NCBI RefSeq assembly: GCF_037646705.1
Contig: NZ_JBBHER010000002.1
Location: forward strand, 620,001-684,000
Direction: 5' to 3'
Length of the DNA stretch: 64,000 bases
Source: Pikeienuella litoralis
GTDB taxonomy: Bacteria; Pseudomonadota; Alphaproteobacteria; Rhodobacterales; Rhodobacteraceae
Shown here one piece after another: positions 8,112-15,736 of this stretch (position 1 is its first letter; every line of letters begins with the position of its first letter). The notes beneath the pieces are model-generated. The model was not told the origin of the DNA. It searched no databases and was given only the letters and a program-made list of their open reading frames with translations. Made by a program: the position numbers and the translations under genes.

Positions 8112-9077
8112 ATGATTCCAGAATCCGAAGTCACGTTCGCCGGCAGCTTTCTCGACCGGGCGGACCGTCTCCGCCGCGACGAGGCCGATATCGCCCGCCG
8201 TCTCGCCGATCCGGCCAGCCGGGTCTCGCCCCTGTGGCGCGGCAAGCCGCTCTTCGACATGACCGAGGCGGGGCCGCGCCTCGCCTGGCTCTCCGCCGCG
8301 GAGCCGCTGGTCGTCGATTGCCCGGAGGCGCCGATCTTCATGGGGATCGACGAGGCCGGCGTCTCCTATTTCACCGCGGACGTCTCTCATATCGCGCCGC
8401 CGGACGAGAAGCCGGCCAGCTTCGTCGACCGGCGGACGCTGGATCTCTCCGCCACGCGAAAATTCATCGATCTCCGCGCGATCATGGGCGATATCGACCA
8501 TCGCGACGCGGGCATCGCGGCGGCGGCCAAGGGCATTTTCGAATGGCGCACGACCAACGGCTTCTGCGCCAGTTGCGGCGGCAAGAACGTCGCCAGCCAC
8601 GCCGGCTGGCGGTTCGACTGCCCCGATTGCGGACGCCAGCACTTCCCGCGCACCGACCCGGTCGTGATCATGCTGATTCTCGACGGCGACCGGGTGCTTC
8701 TCGGCCGGCAGGCGGTGTGGCCGGAGCGGATGTACTCCCTTCTCGCGGGCTTCATGGAGCCGGGCGAGACGGTGGAGGAGGCGGTGCGCCGCGAGGTGAT
8801 GGAGGAGACGGACATCCGCGTCGGCGAGGTGCGCTACGTCACCTCGCAGCCCTGGCCGTTCCCGGCGTCGCTGATGATCGGCTGCGTCGGGCGCGCCGAG
8901 AGCACGAAGATCACCGCCGACATCCATGAGATGGAGGATGCGATGTGGGTCTCGAAGGCCGAGATCGTGGAGGCGCTGGCCGGCCGCTCCGACCGCATCG
9001 CGCCGGCGCGCAAGGGCGCGGTGGCGCAGGTGATCCTGAAATGCTGGACCGAAGGATTGATCCCCGACTTCACGTGA
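8112..9077 (+). CDS. nudC: NAD(+) diphosphatase, NudC type
   Basis: 321 residues from the ATG at 8112. Three parts are seen: an N-terminal NUDIX-like domain, a four-cysteine zinc ribbon (CASCGG and CPDCGR, residues about 150-176) and a C-terminal Nudix domain. The Nudix box is GFMEPGETVEEAVRREVMEE, and the NudC-specific SQPWPFPASLMIG follows it. The enzyme cleaves NAD(H) to NMN(H) and AMP and, in other bacteria, removes NAD caps from RNA. The frame stays open upstream to 7932, but the family begins near FAGSFLDRADRLR, so 8112 is preferred. Confidence 0.92.
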   Translation: MIPESEVTFAGSFLDRADRLRRDEADIARRLADPASRVSPLWRGKPLFDMTEAGPRLAWLSAAEPLVVDCPEAPIFMGIDEAGVSYFTADVSHIAPPDEKPASFVDRRTLDLSATRKFIDLRAIMGDIDHRDAGIAAAAKGIFEWRTTNGFCASCGGKNVASHAGWRFDCPDCGRQHFPRTDPVVIMLILDGDRVLLGRQAVWPERMYSLLAGFMEPGETVEEAVRREVMEETDIRVGEVRYVTSQPWPFPASLMIGCVGRAESTKITADIHEMEDAMWVSKAEIVEALAGRSDRIAPARKGAVAQVILKCWTEGLIPDFT

Positions 9078-9150
9078 CCGGAGACGGGGGGGGGCGTGCG
9101 CGAATGGAGCCCGCGCCGCAGGCTCCATCACGGCGTCGCGCCGGCTCCGC

Positions 9151-9552
9151 TCAGGCGGAGACGGGGCCGCCGGGCGCGGGGCTGTCGCCGTCTCCGCGGC
9201 CGCGATCGGCCATGAACTGGTCGAATTCGGCCTTGTCCTTGGCGCGGCGCAGCTTGTCGAGGAAGCTGACGAAGGCCGACCGCTCCTCCTCCAGCCGCCG
9301 CAGGGTCGCTTCGCGATATTCGTCGAACGCGGCGTTGCCCGTCGCTTCGACCGGCGCGGCTTTCCTGTGAGCGCGGCCCCAGCCGCCTTTGTTGCATCCC
9401 ATCCTACCACTCCAGAGCATATAAAACAGAATCGCCAGACCGACCGGCCAGACGAAGATGAAGCCGAGCACCATCGCGGCGATCCACGCCGGCCGCCCCT
9501 TCGAGTCGAGCCAGGCTTCCGCGCGTCTCGGGTAGTCCATGAGCTTGTTCAC
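9151..9552 (-). CDS. DUF2852 membrane protein
   Basis: 133 residues from a GTG at 9552, chosen because AAGGAG lies nine bases upstream; an ATG at 9540 is an alternative. One hydrophobic segment AAMVLGFIFVWPVGLAILFYMLW near residues 22-45 is the hallmark of DUF2852. It is followed by a basic stretch and a charged helix (FDEYREATLRRLEEERSAFVSFL) that may form a coiled coil, and a Gly/Pro-rich tail. The family is common in alphaproteobacteria and has no known function. Upstream, a TAATGTTAATGTTAATCAC repeat (about 9571-9591) is unusually AT-rich for this genome and could carry its promoter or an operator. Confidence 0.82.
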   Translation of the reverse strand: MNKLMDYPRRAEAWLDSKGRPAWIAAMVLGFIFVWPVGLAILFYMLWSGRMGCNKGGWGRAHRKAAPVEATGNAAFDEYREATLRRLEEERSAFVSFLDKLRRAKDKAEFDQFMADRGRGDGDSPAPGGPVSA

Positions 9553-9651
9553 CCTGTCCGTCTCCTTCCACCCAATGTTAATGTTAATCACATTCACATA
9601 GGTGGGTGAACGCCGCCCCGCCGTCAAGAATGCGCCGCGAAAAAAAGCGCG

Positions 9652-10272
9652 TCAGTCCGCGTCGGGGAGAAAGCCGAGCCCGCGAAGGTAGATCGCGGCG
9701 GCCGCCTCGAGGAGGTCCTCGGCCTCGATCGGGGTGCGCCGCCGCGCGTGATCGCCCCGGCCGAACAGCGCGGTGATGCCGTGGGTGAGCCCCCAGATAT
9801 GATAGGCCATCATCAGGACCGGCGGCCGCCTCCCCTCCGGCAGGTTCGCGGCCAGCGCCGCGCAGGAGCGTTCGAGCGTCCGGAACGCCCGGTCCGACGC
9901 GGCGCGAAGCTCCGGGTCCTGTTCGGGCGAGACGCCGGCCTCGAACATGGCGGTGAAATAGGCGGGCTCCACCCTGGCGAAGCCGAGATAGGCGCGCCCG
10001 ACCCGCTCGAACGCCGAGAGGGCGGAGGGGCGCCCATCGTCCCACGCCGCCTCCAGCCGCGCCGCCAGAAGCTCGTAGCCGCGCCGCGCGGTCTCGACGA
10101 TCAGGTCGTCCCGGTCCTTGAAATGCCGGTAGGGGGCCGCCGGGCTGACGCCGGCGCGCCGCGCCGCTTCGGCGAAGGAAAACCCGTTCGGGCCCTTCTC
10201 CGAGATCAGCGACAGCACCGCCTCGACCAGGGCCGATTTGAGGTTGCCGTGATGGTAATTGTCGCGCGCCAT
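9652..10272 (-). CDS. TetR/AcrR-family regulator with WHG C-terminal domain
   Basis: 206 residues from the ATG at 10272 (MARDNYHHGNLK). The N-terminal helix-turn-helix is FSFAEAARRAGVSPAAPYRHFKDRDDL (residues about 28-55). The C-terminal half contains MAYHIWGLTHGI, the motif that names the WHG domain. The ligand is unknown. It is divergent from rlmB with 80 bases between, where its own promoter and perhaps its operator would lie. The only downstream gene on the same strand is the DUF2852 protein, so a regulated target is not obvious. Confidence 0.9.
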   Translation of the reverse strand: MARDNYHHGNLKSALVEAVLSLISEKGPNGFSFAEAARRAGVSPAAPYRHFKDRDDLIVETARRGYELLAARLEAAWDDGRPSALSAFERVGRAYLGFARVEPAYFTAMFEAGVSPEQDPELRAASDRAFRTLERSCAALAANLPEGRRPPVLMMAYHIWGLTHGITALFGRGDHARRRTPIEAEDLLEAAAAIYLRGLGFLPDAD

Positions 10273-10352
10273 GGAGACGTATATGGCCCGAACCGGCGAC
10301 GGGAGCCAGCCGCGCCCGTTTCCTTTCGCGGCGGCCCGCGCTAGGAGAGGCC

Positions 10353-11147
10353 ATGAACGAGAAGAGACCGCAAAAGCCCGCATGGGTGATCGAGAAGGAG
10401 CGCGCGCTGCGCGACGGCCCGGCGCCGGTCTGGCTCTTCGGGCTTCACGCCGTGCGCGACGCGCTGCTCAATCCGGCGCGAACGCATGAGCGGCTGATCG
10501 TGACGCGAAACGCCGCCGAAAAACTCCGCGACGCGTTCGAGCGCGCCGGCGTCGAGCCGGAGATGGCGGATCCGCGCAGATTTCCCGCGCCGCTCGACCC
10601 CGGCTCCGTGCATCAGGGCGCGGCGCTGATGACGCGGCCGCTCGAATGGGGCGCCGCCGCGGAGATCTGCGCGCCGTCGGATTCCGACCCCGCGCCGCTC
10701 GTCGTCTTTCTCGACCGGGTGACGGATCCGCACAATGTCGGCGCGATTCTCCGCTCGGCGGAGGTGTTCGGCGCCCGCGCCGTCATCGCCCCGCTCCGCC
10801 ACGCCGCGCCGGAGACCGGCGCGCTGGCGAAGGCCGCGTCCGGCGCGCTGGAGCGCCAGCCCTATCTGCGCGTGAAGAATCTCTCGGCGGCGATGGAGAG
10901 CCTGCGCGGGCTCGGCTATCGGCTGGTCGGGCTCGACGGCGCGGCGGAGGCCGATATCGGCGCGGCGGCGGCGGCCCCGGGCCCGCTCGCCGTGGTTCTC
11001 GGCGCCGAGGGGCCGGGTCTGCGCGAGAAGACCCGCGAGACCTGCGACCTGCTGGCCCGGATTCCCTCCGCCGCCGCTTTCGGCTCGCTCAACGTCTCCA
11101 ACGCCGCCGCGGTCGCGCTGCACCGCGCGCGGGAGGCGCGGCGCTGA
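10353..11147 (+). CDS. rlmB: 23S rRNA (guanosine-2'-O-) methyltransferase RlmB, TrmH family
   Basis: 264 residues. An N-terminal L30e-like substrate-binding domain (about 22-95, beginning VWLFGLHAVRDAL) is followed by a SPOUT domain with all three motifs: LDRVTDPHNVGAILRSAE, VVLGAEGPGL and PSAAAFGSLNVSNAAAVALH. The family 2'-O-methylates G2251 in the peptidyl-transferase centre of 23S rRNA. AGGAGAGG sits seven bases before the ATG. It stands alone; a G-rich tract with a T-run 120 bases past the stop may end its transcript. Confidence 0.93.
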   Translation: MNEKRPQKPAWVIEKERALRDGPAPVWLFGLHAVRDALLNPARTHERLIVTRNAAEKLRDAFERAGVEPEMADPRRFPAPLDPGSVHQGAALMTRPLEWGAAAEICAPSDSDPAPLVVFLDRVTDPHNVGAILRSAEVFGARAVIAPLRHAAPETGALAKAASGALERQPYLRVKNLSAAMESLRGLGYRLVGLDGAAEADIGAAAAAPGPLAVVLGAEGPGLREKTRETCDLLARIPSAAAFGSLNVSNAAAVALHRAREARR

Positions 11148-11507
11148 GCGATTCGGTCGCCGCCGGAGTGATTCGCGCTGAAGCCGGATTATGCGCCGCG
11201 CGCCGCGCGCCAAAAGCAACGCGCGGTCGCCGGGGGCTGTTGCAACAATAAGTTGTGATCATCCGGCCTTGGCGGGCGGGCGGGGCGCCTTTTTGCTCAG
11301 CCCCGGATCATGATGTTGATTTCGTGAGGTTTTCTAGCCTGGCGCGCGCCCCGCGGCGGCGGGCCTGTGCAAAAGCTAACATCGAGTGCAACAAACCGAC
11401 ATAAAAATGAGAGCGCGGGCTGGCCATTCTCTGCTATAAGACCCACATGAGTTCTGAAGGCGGGCTCGAAAGGTCTCCTTCATCCACTCACTGTCCCTCG
11501 TTCTGAC

Positions 11508-11537
11508 TGCGCCCGCTTCGGCGGGCGCATTTTTTTT
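11508..11537 (+). terminator. Intrinsic terminator, copy 1 of 3
   Basis: Perfect 9-bp stem TGCGCCCGC/GCGGGCGCA closed by a TTCG tetraloop (11508-11529), followed by eight T. This is textbook Rho-independent geometry. The nearest annotated upstream gene on the strand is rlmB, 360 bases away, so it more probably ends a short RNA from the intergenic region. Confidence 0.85.
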
Positions 11538-11549
11538 GAGGTGAGGGGG

Positions 11550-11576
11550 GCCCGCTTCGGCGGGCGCATTTTTTTT
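11550..11576 (+). terminator. Intrinsic terminator, copy 2 of 3
   Basis: Stem GCCCGC/GCGGGC with TTCG loop (11550-11565) followed by GCA and eight T. It repeats copy 1 together with the spacer TTTTGAGG, offset by 39 bases, so it looks like a tandem duplication. Confidence 0.8.
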
Positions 11577-11586
11577 GAGGCGAGGG

Positions 11587-11610
11587 GCCCGCTTCGACGG
11601 GCGCATTTTT
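11587..11610 (+). terminator. Decayed intrinsic terminator, copy 3 of 3
   Basis: Stem GCCCG/CGGGC around CTTCGA (11587-11602), then GCA and a six-T run. One base differs from copies 1 and 2 (TTCGACGGG for TTCGGCGGG), which shortens the stem to 5 bp. The start of the next gene is 47 bases downstream. Confidence 0.7.
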
Positions 11611-11657
11611 TCGTGGCGAGGGCTGGACAGGCGCCGCGCCTGCTGCATCATCCGCGC

Positions 11658-12143
11658 ATGACCCATTCCGACGCCGAACTTCGCGCCATTCTGGATTCCG
11701 TCAAGACCGTCGCGATCGTCGGCGTTTCGACCAATCCGGTGCGCCCCTCCTATTATGTCGCGCGCTATCTGGACCTGAAAGGGTATCGCGTGCTTCCGGT
11801 CAATCCGGTCTCCGCAGGGCAGGAGGTCTTCGGGGCCCGCATCGCGCCCTCGCTGAAGGCGCTCGCCGAGGCCGGAGAGACGGTGGACATGGTCGATATC
11901 TTCCGCCGCTCCGAAGACGCCGGCGCCGTCGTCGACGAGGCGCTGGAGCATCTCCTCGGCCATGGGTTGAAGGTGATCTGGATGCAGATCGGCGTGATCG
12001 ACGAGGCCGCCGCAGCGCGGGCGCGCGAAGCGGGCGTGACCGTGGTGATGAATCTGTGTCCGAAGATGGAATACCAGCGTCTCTTCGGGGAGCTGGCGAT
12101 GGGCGGATTCAACACGGGGCGCTTGTCCTCGAGACTTACTTGA
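11658..12143 (+). CDS. CoA-binding domain protein (YccU-like)
   Basis: 161 residues, a single Rossmann-type CoA-binding domain: VKTVAIVGVSTNPVRPSYYVARYL at about 15-38, then VIWMQIGVIDEAAAARAREAG and the terminal VMNLCPKMEYQRL. These match the CoA_binding_2 family seen as stand-alone proteins in many bacteria, function unknown. The ATG at 11658 begins the conserved part; no clear ribosome site precedes it. It is 39 bases upstream of metY on the same strand and probably shares its transcript. The last five codons are AT-richer than the rest. Confidence 0.87.
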   Translation: MTHSDAELRAILDSVKTVAIVGVSTNPVRPSYYVARYLDLKGYRVLPVNPVSAGQEVFGARIAPSLKALAEAGETVDMVDIFRRSEDAGAVVDEALEHLLGHGLKVIWMQIGVIDEAAAARAREAGVTVVMNLCPKMEYQRLFGELAMGGFNTGRLSSRLT

Positions 12144-12182
12144 TTTAAGCGCGAGTTATTCTCATGCAAAAAGGAGGCCGGG

Positions 12183-13475
12183 ATGGCTGACCGCACATAC
12201 GGATTCGATACGCTCCAGATTCACGCCGGCGCCCGCCCGGACCCCTCGACCGGGGCGCGGCAGGTGCCGATCTACCAGAACACGGCCTATGTGTTTCGCG
12301 ACGCGGACCACGCGGCGGCGCTCTTCAACCTTCAGGAAGTGGGGTATATCTACACCCGCCTCAACAACCCGACGGTCAGCGCGCTGCAGGAGCGGGTGGC
12401 GGCGCTGGAGGGCGGGGTCGGCGCGGTGGCCACGGCGTCCGGGCTCGCGGCGCAGATGCTGGCGCTCTTTCCGCTGATGGAGCCGGGGGCGAATTTCATC
12501 GCCTCGACCCGGCTTTACGGCGGCAGCGTCACCCAGTTCGGCAGCAGCTTCCAGCGGTTCGGCTGGGAATGCCGTTTCGTCGATTTCGAGGATCTCGCGG
12601 CGGTGCGGGCGGCGATCGACGACAACACCAAGGCGCTTTTCTGCGAGAGCGTGGCCAACCCGGGCGGCTACATCACCGATCTCGAGGTGATCGGAAAGAT
12701 CGCGGCGGACGCGCGCATTCCTCTTATCGTCGACAACACCTCGGCCAGCCCCTATCTCTGCCGCCCGTTCGAGCATGGGGCGAGCATCGTGGTCCATTCG
12801 ACCACGAAATATCTCTCGGGGAACGGCACCTCCATGGGCGGAATCGTGGTCGACAGCGGCAAGTTCGACTGGACGGCCTCGGGCAAGCATCCGGCGATGT
12901 TCGAGCCGCAGCCGGCCTATCACGGCCTGAAATTCCATGAGACGTTCGGCCCGCTCGCCTACACCTTCTACGGAATCGCGGTCGGCCTGCGGGATCTCGG
13001 CGGCTGCGCGGCCCCGATGAACGCGTTCCAGACCCTGCTCGGCATGGAGACCCTGTCGCTGCGGATGGAGCGGCATTGCTCCAACGCCAAGAAGGTCGCG
13101 GAATATCTGCAGGGGCACGAGGCGGTGGAGTATGTCTCCTACGCCGGGCTGGAGGATTCCCCCTACGCGGCGCGGGCGAGGAAATACACGCCGAAGGGGA
13201 CGGGCGGGCTCTTCACGTTCGGCGTGAAGGGCGGCTATGACGCCTGCGTGAAGCTGGTCGACAACGTGAATCTCTTCTCGCATGTCGTCAATCTCGGCGA
13301 TACGCGCTCGCTGATCGTCCATGCGGCCTCCACCACGCACAGGCAGCTGACCGATGAGCAGATGGTCGCGGCGGGCGCCGGGCCGGAGGTCGTGCGCCTG
13401 TCGATCGGGATCGAGGATCCGGACGATCTGATCGCCGATCTGGATCAGGCGCTGGCGAAGGCCGCCGCGGCCTGA
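12183..13475 (+). CDS. metY: O-acetylhomoserine aminocarboxypropyltransferase (sulfhydrylase)
   Basis: 430 residues, Cys/Met metabolism PLP enzyme of full length. YQNTAYVFRD, YTRLNNPTVSALQERVAALEGG and the PLP-lysine motif HSTTKYLSGNGT near residue 210 are diagnostic of MetY-type O-acetylhomoserine sulfhydrylases. It makes homocysteine from O-acetylhomoserine and sulfide in the cytoplasm. A perfect AAGGAGG precedes the ATG at 12183. I searched upstream for the SAM-responsive leaders known before such genes in alphaproteobacteria and saw no convincing match, so regulation is unclear. Confidence 0.93.
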   Translation: MADRTYGFDTLQIHAGARPDPSTGARQVPIYQNTAYVFRDADHAAALFNLQEVGYIYTRLNNPTVSALQERVAALEGGVGAVATASGLAAQMLALFPLMEPGANFIASTRLYGGSVTQFGSSFQRFGWECRFVDFEDLAAVRAAIDDNTKALFCESVANPGGYITDLEVIGKIAADARIPLIVDNTSASPYLCRPFEHGASIVVHSTTKYLSGNGTSMGGIVVDSGKFDWTASGKHPAMFEPQPAYHGLKFHETFGPLAYTFYGIAVGLRDLGGCAAPMNAFQTLLGMETLSLRMERHCSNAKKVAEYLQGHEAVEYVSYAGLEDSPYAARARKYTPKGTGGLFTFGVKGGYDACVKLVDNVNLFSHVVNLGDTRSLIVHAASTTHRQLTDEQMVAAGAGPEVVRLSIGIEDPDDLIADLDQALAKAAAA

Positions 13476-13560
13476 GCGAAAAGACGCGCCCGCCGGTCTG
13501 GCGCGGCGACGCCCGCCCGCATAGAATCCTCGCCGGCGAAGCCGACGAGGAGCCGGCGCG

Positions 13561-15096
13561 GTGAATGATCTGTCTGCGAGCGACATCCGAGCGAGCCGCG
13601 TGACGCGGCTCGCTCTCGAATTCCGGCCCGACGCTTTTCTGCTTCACCGCCGCGATGGCGCGGAGGCATGGCGGGAGGCGGCGGCCGCCCCGCTGCCGGA
13701 GGCGGCGCTCGCCCCCGATTTCGACGCCGCCATCGCCGCCATCGCCGACGCCGCGCGCGCCATCGGCGCGGCGGATCCGCCGGAGGTCGAGCTGTGGCTG
13801 CCGCCGGAGCGGATCCTGTTCGCGAATCTCGAACCGGGCCTGGCGCCGGAGGGCGCGTTCGACGAGGCGGAGGACGCGGAGGCCCTGAGCATCGCCGTCT
13901 CCCCGGACGGCGCGGCCGCGGCGGCGGTGGCGCGCGAGGTGGTCGATGAGGCGGTGGCCTACGCGCGCCGCCACGGGTTCGAGCCGACGCGGGTCGGCGC
14001 GCAGGCGGCGCTGGCGCTCTTTCCGGACGGTCCCGAATTCCTCCCCGAGCCGGCCCCGGCCCCGGTCGCGGAGCGCGCCGCGCCCGCGATTCCGTCCGCC
14101 TTGCGCTGGTTCCGGCCAGGGCGCGCGATCCTGACCGGCGCGGCGGCGCTGATCGCGGCGTTGGGGATCTGGCTCGGAGCGGGCTTCCCTGCGGACGAGG
14201 CGCCGCCCGCGATGGCCGGCGCGCCGGCGGCGCTGGCCGCGCCCGATGTGGCGGAGGGGTTCGCCCCGCCGCCGCCGCCGGCCGCCGGGCGCCCCGCGGG
14301 CGTGATCGCGGCGGCGTTCAGCGCGCCGGAGGCCCCCGCCGCGCGGCCCGTCGTCCTTGGCGCGCCGCCCCCGTCCTTCACGCTCGACGTCGCGGCGCCG
14401 CCGCGCCCGGCGGAGCGCGCGGGGCGGGAGGCGGCGCCGGTCGCCCCGCCGCCGGATGCGCCGCACCCGCCGGCCGCCGCCCCGACCCTGGTCGCGCCCG
14501 CTCCCGCCGCGCGGGGCTCCGATCCGGCGATCGGGGCCGAACCGATCGCATCGGCGGCGCCCGGGCCGGGCGCGGTCGCGGAGGCGCCGCCGCCCATTCC
14601 CGCGCCCGACCCCGCGGAGGCGGACCCGGACCCGCCGGGCCCGGGCGCCGCCGCGCGCGCGCCGCGCCCGGCGCCGCGGCCCGCCGCGCTCGACATGTCG
14701 CCATCCGAGTCGGTCGCCACGCTGGCGCCGGCGCCGAAGGCGCGGCCGAAATCGATCCGCCCGCATGCGCCCGCGACCGCCGCCCCGGCGCCGGCGCTCT
14801 CGATCGGGACCAAGGGCGTGCGCGAGGTGAAGACGCCGCGGCGCGGCGCGCCGAGAGCGCCCGGAGTCGCCGGCGCGGCGACGCTCAAGGACGTGATTCC
14901 GCTCGACGACATGAACCTGCTCGGCGTGTTCGGCGAGGAGGGGGCGCGGCGGGCGCTGGTGCGTCTGCCGAGCGGGAAGATGCTGCGCGTCTCGAGCGGG
15001 ACCGTCGTGGACGGCTGGCTCGTCGGCCGGATCGACGCGACGTCGATGCGGATCACCCGGAGCGGCGAGGCGCGGGTGCTCGATCTCGCGCAGTAG
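13561..15096 (+). CDS. Large Ala/Pro-rich single-pass membrane protein, unknown function
   Basis: 511 residues. The N-terminal 170 residues are a folded-looking acidic domain (DPPEVELWLPPERILFANL) without a signal peptide. One transmembrane segment ILTGAAALIAALGIWLGAGF lies near 195-215. Residues about 220-430 are low-complexity Ala/Pro. The C-terminal 80 residues, from VIPLDDMNLLGVFGEEGARRALVRLP, look like a small beta domain of the PilP/GspC kind found at the end of alphaproteobacterial proteins often mislabelled as translation initiation factor. The layout suggests a cytoplasmic domain, one membrane pass and a periplasmic stalk with a terminal domain. The start, ATG in gcgcggtgaATG-type context, could be the GTG at 13561 itself. 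No neighbours clarify its role. Confidence 0.75.
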   Translation: MNDLSASDIRASRVTRLALEFRPDAFLLHRRDGAEAWREAAAAPLPEAALAPDFDAAIAAIADAARAIGAADPPEVELWLPPERILFANLEPGLAPEGAFDEAEDAEALSIAVSPDGAAAAAVAREVVDEAVAYARRHGFEPTRVGAQAALALFPDGPEFLPEPAPAPVAERAAPAIPSALRWFRPGRAILTGAAALIAALGIWLGAGFPADEAPPAMAGAPAALAAPDVAEGFAPPPPPAAGRPAGVIAAAFSAPEAPAARPVVLGAPPPSFTLDVAAPPRPAERAGREAAPVAPPPDAPHPPAAAPTLVAPAPAARGSDPAIGAEPIASAAPGPGAVAEAPPPIPAPDPAEADPDPPGPGAAARAPRPAPRPAALDMSPSESVATLAPAPKARPKSIRPHAPATAAPAPALSIGTKGVREVKTPRRGAPRAPGVAGAATLKDVIPLDDMNLLGVFGEEGARRALVRLPSGKMLRVSSGTVVDGWLVGRIDATSMRITRSGEARVLDLAQ

Positions 15097-15109
15097 CGCG
15101 CGGCGGGCG

Positions 15110-15736
15110 TTATCCCGCCGCCGGGCGCCGGGCCCGCCACGCCGCCCAGTCTTCGGGCGTGTCGAGGTCGATCCGCGCGGCCGCGCCCTGCAGCGGAATC
15201 AGCTCCGTCAGATCGGCGTTGGCCGCGATCAGCGCGCGGGCGCCCGCGTCGCCCGTCAGCGCGCGCAGCGGCGCGAAGAACCGCCGCCCGAACAGGACCG
15301 GATTGCCCGGCGCGCCGTCCGGCCCGGCGGCGCGGACGATCTCGCGCCCGTCATCCGGCGCGAAGCCGGCGATCAGCGCGTCGATATCCTCGGCGCCGAT
15401 CTCCGGCATGTCGGCGAGGGCGATCAGCGCCGCATCCGCTTCGGGCGCGAGCGCGGCCATGCCGGCGCGGATCGAGGCGCCCATGCCCTCCGCCGCCAGC
15501 CGGTTCTCGACGATCCTGACGCCCAGACCCGAAAGCGCGTCCCGCCGCGCGGCGTCGTCCGGGCGAAGGACGACGACGACCTCCGCCGCGCGGCTGCCGA
15601 GAAGCGCCCGCGCCGCGCGCCGGATCTGGGCCTCGCCCGCGACGGTTTCGAGAAGCTTGTCCGCGCCGCGCATCCGGCGCGACGCGCCCGCGGCGAGGAG
15701 CACGGCGGAGACGAAAACCGGCGCGCCGGCGCCCAT
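15110..15736 (-). CDS. MobA/MocA-like molybdenum cofactor nucleotidyltransferase
   Basis: 208 residues, an NTP transferase of the MobA-like fold. The nucleotide loop is LLAAGASRRMRGADKLL (residues about 13-29), the metal-site motif ALADMPEI is near 98, and GNPVLFGRRFF is the substrate-loop signature of MocA/NboR-type proteins that convert molybdopterin to its cytidine or adenine dinucleotide form. The ATG shares its first base with the TGA of the upstream xdhC-like gene (TGATG), so the two are translationally coupled. No molybdenum hydroxylase gene lies in the window. Confidence 0.87.
   Translation of the reverse strand: MGAGAPVFVSAVLLAAGASRRMRGADKLLETVAGEAQIRRAARALLGSRAAEVVVVLRPDDAARRDALSGLGVRIVENRLAAEGMGASIRAGMAALAPEADAALIALADMPEIGAEDIDALIAGFAPDDGREIVRAAGPDGAPGNPVLFGRRFFAPLRALTGDAGARALIAANADLTELIPLQGAAARIDLDTPEDWAAWRARRPAAG

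Larger units (their letters stand above)
11148..11657. other. 510-base gap with G-tract repeat and triple terminator block
   Basis: No convincing coding sequence. Left part: G-tract run GGCGGGCGGGCGGGG at 11271-11285, then CGCCTTTTTGC, which may end rlmB transcription. Middle part (about 11370-11450) is AT-richer, with CAACAAACCGACATAAAAATGA and a TATAAG box at 11435-11440. Right part: three near-identical GC hairpins each with T-run (annotated separately) between about 11508 and 11610, directly ahead of the CoA-binding-protein gene. A short untranslated RNA starting around 11440 and ending at the first hairpin is possible but not proven. Confidence 0.55.

Noticed and set aside
11421..11440. 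Sigma-54 promoter TGGCC...TGCT
   Set aside because: The GG and GC elements are 11 instead of 12 bases apart and the -12 TTGC is not matched.
11508..11610. CRISPR-like repeat array
   Set aside because: Only three copies with unequal spacing and no unique spacers; each copy is a classic terminator hairpin.
12144..12182. SAM-II/SAM-V type riboswitch before metY
   Set aside because: Only 39 bases lie between the genes and no conserved GTGATTTG or similar core is there; nothing convincing further up at 11290-11400 either.
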